Below, one piece after another: positions 59,560-64,000 of a stretch of 64,000 nucleotides of DNA. The stretch is from Metallyticus violacea (lineage: Eukaryota > Arthropoda > Insecta > Mantodea > Metallyticidae). The notes under the pieces are model-generated. The model ran no database searches. It was given only the letters and a program-made list of their open reading frames with translations, and had not been told where the DNA came from. How positions within the stretch are numbered: the stretch's first letter is position 1; each line of letters opens with the position of its first letter. A program made the position numbers and the translations under genes. The stretch spans positions 87,044,001-87,108,000 of the forward strand of contig CM060835.1 of the NCBI GenBank assembly GCA_030762175.1, read 5' to 3'.

Positions 59560-60040
59560 GCACTTTGTGATGATGATGATTAATGTTTAAGGGGCGCACA
59601 ACATCTAAGGTCATTAGCGCCCAAACACACTAAAAACTGCGCCAGAACTAAAAAATAAATAGTTAACACAAATCAAGTCATAGGTTAAATAACAGTAGCA
59701 CATTGTGCAACAAGATAAAAACCCATAACAAATAACTAGTGGGTATAATGGTCAACAAACAAAAGACTGGTATTAAAAACGTCACAAGAGTGAAAAAACA
59801 ACAGTTCTATAATGGTCTGAAAAGGGTCAATAAAACCCTATAACTAACTACACTAAAACAAATAAAACTGGTAGTAAAACTCATCAGCAAAAGCTGAAAA
59901 CAAACCAGTAGTATAAAAGTCTAAAATGGTAACAATAAAACCCCAAAACAATAACAAGGGCAATATACCACAACTCAATTAAAGACTGGTACTAAAAACG
60001 ATACAGCAAAAGCTGAAATAACAACAGTCTGACTTTGTGA
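59560..60040 (-). repeat. Interspersed repeat end plus internal tandem units
   Basis: On the minus strand it ends GACCTTAGATGTTGTGCGCC then CCTTAAACATTAATCATCAT, a unit with an ATC-repeat tail as in several non-LTR retroposons. The adjacent part (about 59760-60030) holds three tandem units of roughly 105-115 bp sharing GACTGGTAcTAAAAAC and CAGCAAAAGCTGAAA. No coding sequence. Confidence 0.55.
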
Positions 60041-60339
60041 TGAAAGTGATAAGAACTAAAGCAGATCCTGCTTCATATAAGTGCGCTGGCTTTTAAGGGT
60101 GAAAGTATTGTAAGACTTTTTTTAACTTTGACCGTAAATTTTATTGTGTGATTGTAAGAAAAAGTATTTTTTATTTTCAAATGAAAATTGGTTGGTCACA
60201 CTAGCTGATAGACATAATTTGCAAATTAAATGTTCTTAATTTTCCCTTCAATGCCCAAACATCACCGAGTTTTAAGTTAGTGATAAAGTCAAGGCATTCT
60301 AGTAAAAATAAATCTGGAATTGCTTGTGTGAGCATGAAG

Positions 60340-61960
60340 AAGATGGACTTGTACAGTGAAACCTTGTGAATACAGGAAAGATGGGTGTTGCATTGCAGTC
60401 ATATAGAGCAAGTATTGGGCAGTTCAACAGTCAAAAATTCAAAATCCAGATAAAGAAACAGGCTTACAGACAATAAGCTTCTGGAATGTGCCTGTGCTGG
60501 CAGTTTTATTAGTAAAATTGGAGTAGAACAAAACCCAGGTCCAGTAATGGAGGAAATGAAAGATATGTTTAAGTCTACAGCAAAAGATTAAAGGAAATTA
60601 AAAGCAGGGAGGCGAGAATAGAACAGAAAATGGAGAAGAGCATGGAAGATATAAAATAAGATCAAACAACTTGAAGAAGAATTAGAAGAGCTAGTGGAAT
60701 GCAGGAGTAGAATAGTTAAATTGGAGAAATCGGCGGAAGCAAGCAGGAAAGCTGAATGTAATGATTTTTGGAGTGGAAGAAATAAGAGAGAGAAAGACAT
60801 GGGAAGAAGTGGAAGAAATTATTGAAGGAGAATTGGGAATCAAACTGGATGGATGGGAAATTATAGACTCCTGGAGAATTGGACGAAGGCGTGGGGGACC
60901 AAGGCCAATATTAGTCAAACTGGCCACAAGGAATTTTAAATGGAAAGTCTTAGGTAATACCAGTAAGCTAAAATGCACAAGAATATTTATTGAGAATGAT
61001 TTGGGGAAAAAAGAATGAAAAGAGCGAAATTATTAAAAGAGATGAAAAAAGTCAGAAATGAAGGAAGAAGAGCCTTTATGCATGGAATTTAGATATGGAT
61101 CAATGGAATTCAGATGACACAGCAACAGGGTCGAGGAACTATGGCCATAGGAAGAGAGAAGTAAAAGTAAACAACCTGTGACCAAGAGACAAGAATGCAG
61201 CAGAGAGGGGAGGAGTGCACAGCAGCAAAATTGTCATCACAGAAGATGATGTCACCATGAGCAGAGCATATCCACTGAAACAGCTGAGTGAGGGAGAAGT
61301 TTTGGTGGGGAGCAGGGGTACTGAGGCTCCAGCTGGATAGCAGAAGGCCTGAGTGTATGGAAAGACACAGGAGGATGGAATGTGGCATCATAGCCCTCAG
61401 TGAGTATTTTTGAAATATAGGGTGCCAAAAAATCAGGAGACAAGAAGATTAGAAGAGTAAAGGAAAAATTAGAGCACTTCATATGCAAGAATTAAGAAAT
61501 AAGCACTTAAATGGGGAATTTGTGTGTAAGAAATTTTATGCTAGAGTAGAAGAGCAAAGTCAGTTGATCGATAAGTGTAACAGAAGGGGAAGGGAAGGAT
61601 TTACTTGGAGTAGAGCAGGAAAATAGGCTAATTGGATTAAAAGTGAAAAAGGAAGTGTCCATAGGAAAATAGATAAGGGTTTACAGTGTATAATTGAATG
61701 CCCAGCAACAAAAAAATGTAGAGAAGTATGGATAAGAAAATGGGATAATTTACTGGTAGCAATTTTGACATGATATTAAAAAATTTTGGAAATGGTATGT
61801 AGGTGAGATAAGGTGGTGGAAGAAAGTGATTAATTAAGGAAGAGGATATTTATGAGATAATAATTAAAGAGGTAGTCAGTGGATAATAGGATCTATTACA
61901 TATGTAACCAGGGTATTAACTTTATAAGATCCTTAAAAAAAATGTAATTATAATGTTTGC
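60340..61960 (+). pseudogene. Decayed LINE copy: ORF1-like protein and ORF2 C-terminal remnant
   Basis: The region from 60530 shows a Lys/Glu-rich coiled-coil-like stretch with stops. 60761-61018 reads MIFGVEEIRERKTWEEVEEI and, in the same frame, IDSWRIGRRRGGPRPILVKL, ending RIFIENDLGKKE: the typical order of insect LINE ORF1 RNA-binding proteins (IFG.EE......L......GI......RIG......RPI.VK....I.I..DL). Near 61680-61750 GLQCIIECPATKKCREVWIR resembles the C-terminal HLL.EC zinc-knuckle region of ORF2, so the middle is deleted. An A-rich region near 61935 may mark the 3' end. Confidence 0.62.
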
Positions 61961-62159
61961 TGAAATAAAATTTATTCATTCACAAATAAATCTGTGGTCA
62001 AAGTATGTTAAAAGTTAACATTTTAAAAAAATTTGAGTCGAGATTGTAACATACACACCATTAAAATTCAATAAAATGGAAGACTAGTTTTGGGAGCTTT
62101 TTTAAAATGTTAATATTTGACATCACTGTTACAAAAGTTCACTGCATTTATTTGTTAAA

Positions 62160-62640
62160 AGTAATTGCATTTTTGCCTTACAAGCCTTTGAATCTTTTCT
62201 CAGAAATAACCTTTTCTTACCTTCAGATTTTCATGATTTTGTCTCCCTGCTCTACTTAATGAGATTGAAAGCCTTTGAATCTTTTCTCAGAAATAACCTT
62301 TACTTACCTTCAGATTTTCATGATTTTGTAGTATCTTGTCTCCCTGCTCTACTTAATGAGATTGAAAGTTACTTTCCACAAGGTCATAGTGAATACAATT
62401 GGATTAGAGATCCATTTTGAAAATTCTAAAAGTTGTCAGCAAAATTAAGAGCATAGCTGAGTGATATCAGCTGTGATTCTGATTTACTAAAGTTTTACAC
62501 AGATACACAACTTTCTGGAAAGAGGTGAATATCCTGAACTTTCAGATGGCCTATTAAAGTTGCTCATGTCATTTTTCATTTCATAACTGTGTGAAAAGGT
62601 ATTTTCCTATTTCATTCAAGTGAAAAGCAAGCATAAAAAT
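62160..62640 (+). pseudogene. hAT transposase C-terminal relic
   Basis: Plus-strand fragments AFESFLRNNL (duplicated), YFPQGHSEYNWIRDPF near 62374 and FLCEKVFSYFIQVKSKHKN-like residues near 62585 follow the order of GTF2IRD2/ZBED-type hAT proteins (F.W.RNPF then S.YLCE..FS.....KS..R). Frames are shifted between them. Confidence 0.65.
62184..62368. repeat. Tandem duplication, 87-bp period
   Basis: Both units contain CTTTGAATCTTTTCTCAGAA, CTTCAGATTTTCATGATTTT and CCCTGCTCTACTTAATGAGA. The second has a 10-bp insertion (AGTATCTTGT). It lies inside the hAT relic. Confidence 0.92.
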
Positions 62641-63435
62641 TAGGGCTCAGATTTTTAGGTGCTAAAATTAGGAAAAATACTTATTTTTATATGCTAAAAA
62701 TATTTGAAATGCTTGATAAAGTAAAAATATTTAATTATGCCATACTCACCAATGCAATTTATGCTATACCTTGCTAATTGCTGAAGAATTACAATACACA
62801 ATGAGAGTCATCCTTAAGTTGTCCATTACAAATGGGTGATGATTACTGCAAAACACTTACTTGTATTGGGAAAATGAATGCTCTATGTCACAAGATGTCA
62901 GTATGGCAAATTTATAGCAGGGCATGTCACTCACATCACTATCCTCTTCTTGAAGTCCATCTAACACACTTGAAATTTCATTTATAGTTTGAGACCCATT
63001 ATTATTTTCAAACACATGACTAATTTATTTTTTAACACTTGTGCTGCAGATCCACTAAGACTGTTAAGTTTTCTTTTGACAGAAGGATCTACCCCTTTTC
63101 AAGTTTGTCAATTGTGCCGCAGAGGAAACACAAGTTAACATATATATATATATGTATGTCAAGTCATTTTAAACACTATGTCACTTAATATTTTCTAAAG
63201 GATCCCAGCTGAAGTTGCTTCACCTTTGTCCAGTTCGTTGATTACTGAGGCAAAACCATCAAACTTTATGCATAATACTGGACTGCGATGAGTCATGTTC
63301 TTTACCATGTTATTACTGAGATAGGTGGCAAAGGTTCATTGGGATTTTTATTCTTGAATACATTAATTCTTCTCAGCACCTTTATGAACATTTTTTTTCC
63401 ATTAGACATCAATTTATCCACATTAGGATGTGCAT
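62641..63435. other. Non-coding stretch before the GC-rich repeat
   Basis: Nothing recognised except a short (TA)n run near 63142-63152. Confidence 0.4.
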
Positions 63436-63439
63436 GTGT

Positions 63440-63935
63440 ATGGTGGGATACCAGGGAAATATACACAGAGGTCTATGCAGCCCAGTGGTTTTTTTTCTAT
63501 TTAGGACGGTACCTAGAGGCTAACACAACCCACCTTTCGGCTGTAGACGATCTCGTCACCCAAGCGCTTAACTACCAGGTTCTCACTGTGGATAGGTCAC
63601 GTCTAACATAGACCTACTCAATTTAAGGGTGAGTCACCCAGCATTAAGGTAGCCACCACCCAACTCACGACAACAGTAGTTCAGGTAACATCTTCCCCCA
63701 AGGTACACACCTTAGGCACTCCCTTGGGACACATTGTCGCCGCGGGTACTCATTTGCCCGTGAGTTACGGGATCACTGCCATGCCGAGTCCAACCCATCC
63801 GCAACTCCCCAACGGGAGGGAATAAGTCCGATCCGGCTACATCTAGTAATGTCAGAAGTACCAGGGTACTTTAGGGTCTGCAGAGCCAGCACTTTAGACA
63901 TGTGTAGAGCAACGACCGAATCCCCCCCTCCCTTA
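63440..63935 (-). mobile_element. GC-rich interspersed repeat (GCR), second copy
   Basis: On the minus strand it aligns with 25642-26097 in the same order: TGGGTTGGACTCGGCATGGC, AGTGATCCCGTAACTCACGG, GGGAGTGCCTAAGGTGTGTA, CTTAATGCTGGGTGACTCAC, CAGCCGAAAGGTGGG and ACCACTGGGCTGCATAGACC. It extends about 90 bp farther on its 5' side (GTAGCCGGATCGGACTTATT and beyond). An open frame of 107 codons crosses it on the opposite strand but is most likely chance. Confidence 0.75.
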
Positions 63936-64000
63936 TGAGATCTACTTTAGGATATACTGCTCTGATTTCTTCACATAGCCTGTGTAAAAATGCACAATGC
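63936..64000. other. Window end
   Basis: Nothing recognised. The remaining DIS3 exons are expected further along. Confidence 0.4.

Noticed and set aside
63288..63611. 107-codon open frame near the right end
   Set aside because: It runs antisense across the GC-rich repeat, whose other copy does not keep the frame open.
58338..64000. A further DIS3 exon carrying the catalytic aspartate cluster (CTDIDDALH)
   Set aside because: I looked on the minus strand for the conserved coding pattern upstream of VGVHIAD and found none, so it probably lies beyond the window.
1..64000. Endogenous viral sequence or LTR retrovirus-like element
   Set aside because: All reverse transcriptases seen have PLE (GIY-YIG linked) or LINE (RNase H linked) context. 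No gag, protease, integrase or viral polymerase motif was recognised.

Overview
The window is nuclear DNA from a large-genome, AT-rich arthropod, most likely an insect. The evidence is one spliced gene with GT/AG introns and insect-like protein sequence, set in a dense field of Penelope-like elements, mariner/Tc1 elements, DUF4817-type transposases, hAT relics and tRNA-derived SINEs. There are no operons, ribosome binding sites or other prokaryotic features. A polyneopteran insect is my guess; I cannot fix the order.

The only recognisable host gene is DIS3 (RRP44), the catalytic ribonuclease of the RNA exosome, on the minus strand. Eight coding exons (58337-58217, 54068-53810, 44933-44690, 37481-37261, 24559-24391, 17220-17059, 6583-6461, 6277-6137) join in frame into 1440 nt. 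They encode the C-terminal 479 residues: most of the RNB nuclease domain, the S1 domain and a lysine-rich tail, ending in TAA. The PIN domain, the cold-shock domains and the start of RNB (with the catalytic aspartates) must lie beyond position 64000. Seven introns occupy almost all of 52 kb, and nearly everything else listed here sits inside them.

Layout. 1-6136 is downstream of DIS3: a two-monomer minisatellite, a Penelope-like element (PLE) with inverted terminal repeats, and the presumed 3' UTR. 6584-17058 (intron) holds an old tandem duplication split by a DUF4817 transposon, a 51-bp-arm hairpin, a minisatellite, and a PLE nested inside an older PLE of another lineage. 17221-24390 holds a head-to-head PLE pair with a LINE inserted into it (13-bp target duplication). 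24560-37260 holds a mariner carrying a GC-rich insert flanked by an 81-bp direct duplication, a hAT element, SINEs and PLE terminal repeats. 37482-44689 holds Tc1 and mariner relics and a large decayed transposon-like ORF. 44934-53809 holds hAT and PLE relics and a nearly complete 1343-bp mariner. 54069-58216 holds a 615-bp TTAA element with piggyBac-like ends. 58338-64000 holds tandem repeats, a LINE ORF1 relic, a hAT C-terminal relic and a second copy of the GC-rich repeat.

The points most worth checking are the GC-rich repeat and its 81-bp duplication; hammerhead-ribozyme-like cores in the PLE terminal repeats, with one subfamily uniformly lacking the catalytic G12; the head-to-head PLE architectures; and a palindromic TACTAG repeat at the 5' junction of the LINE. 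I found no tRNA/rRNA gene, CRISPR array, toxin gene or viral insertion that I could support.
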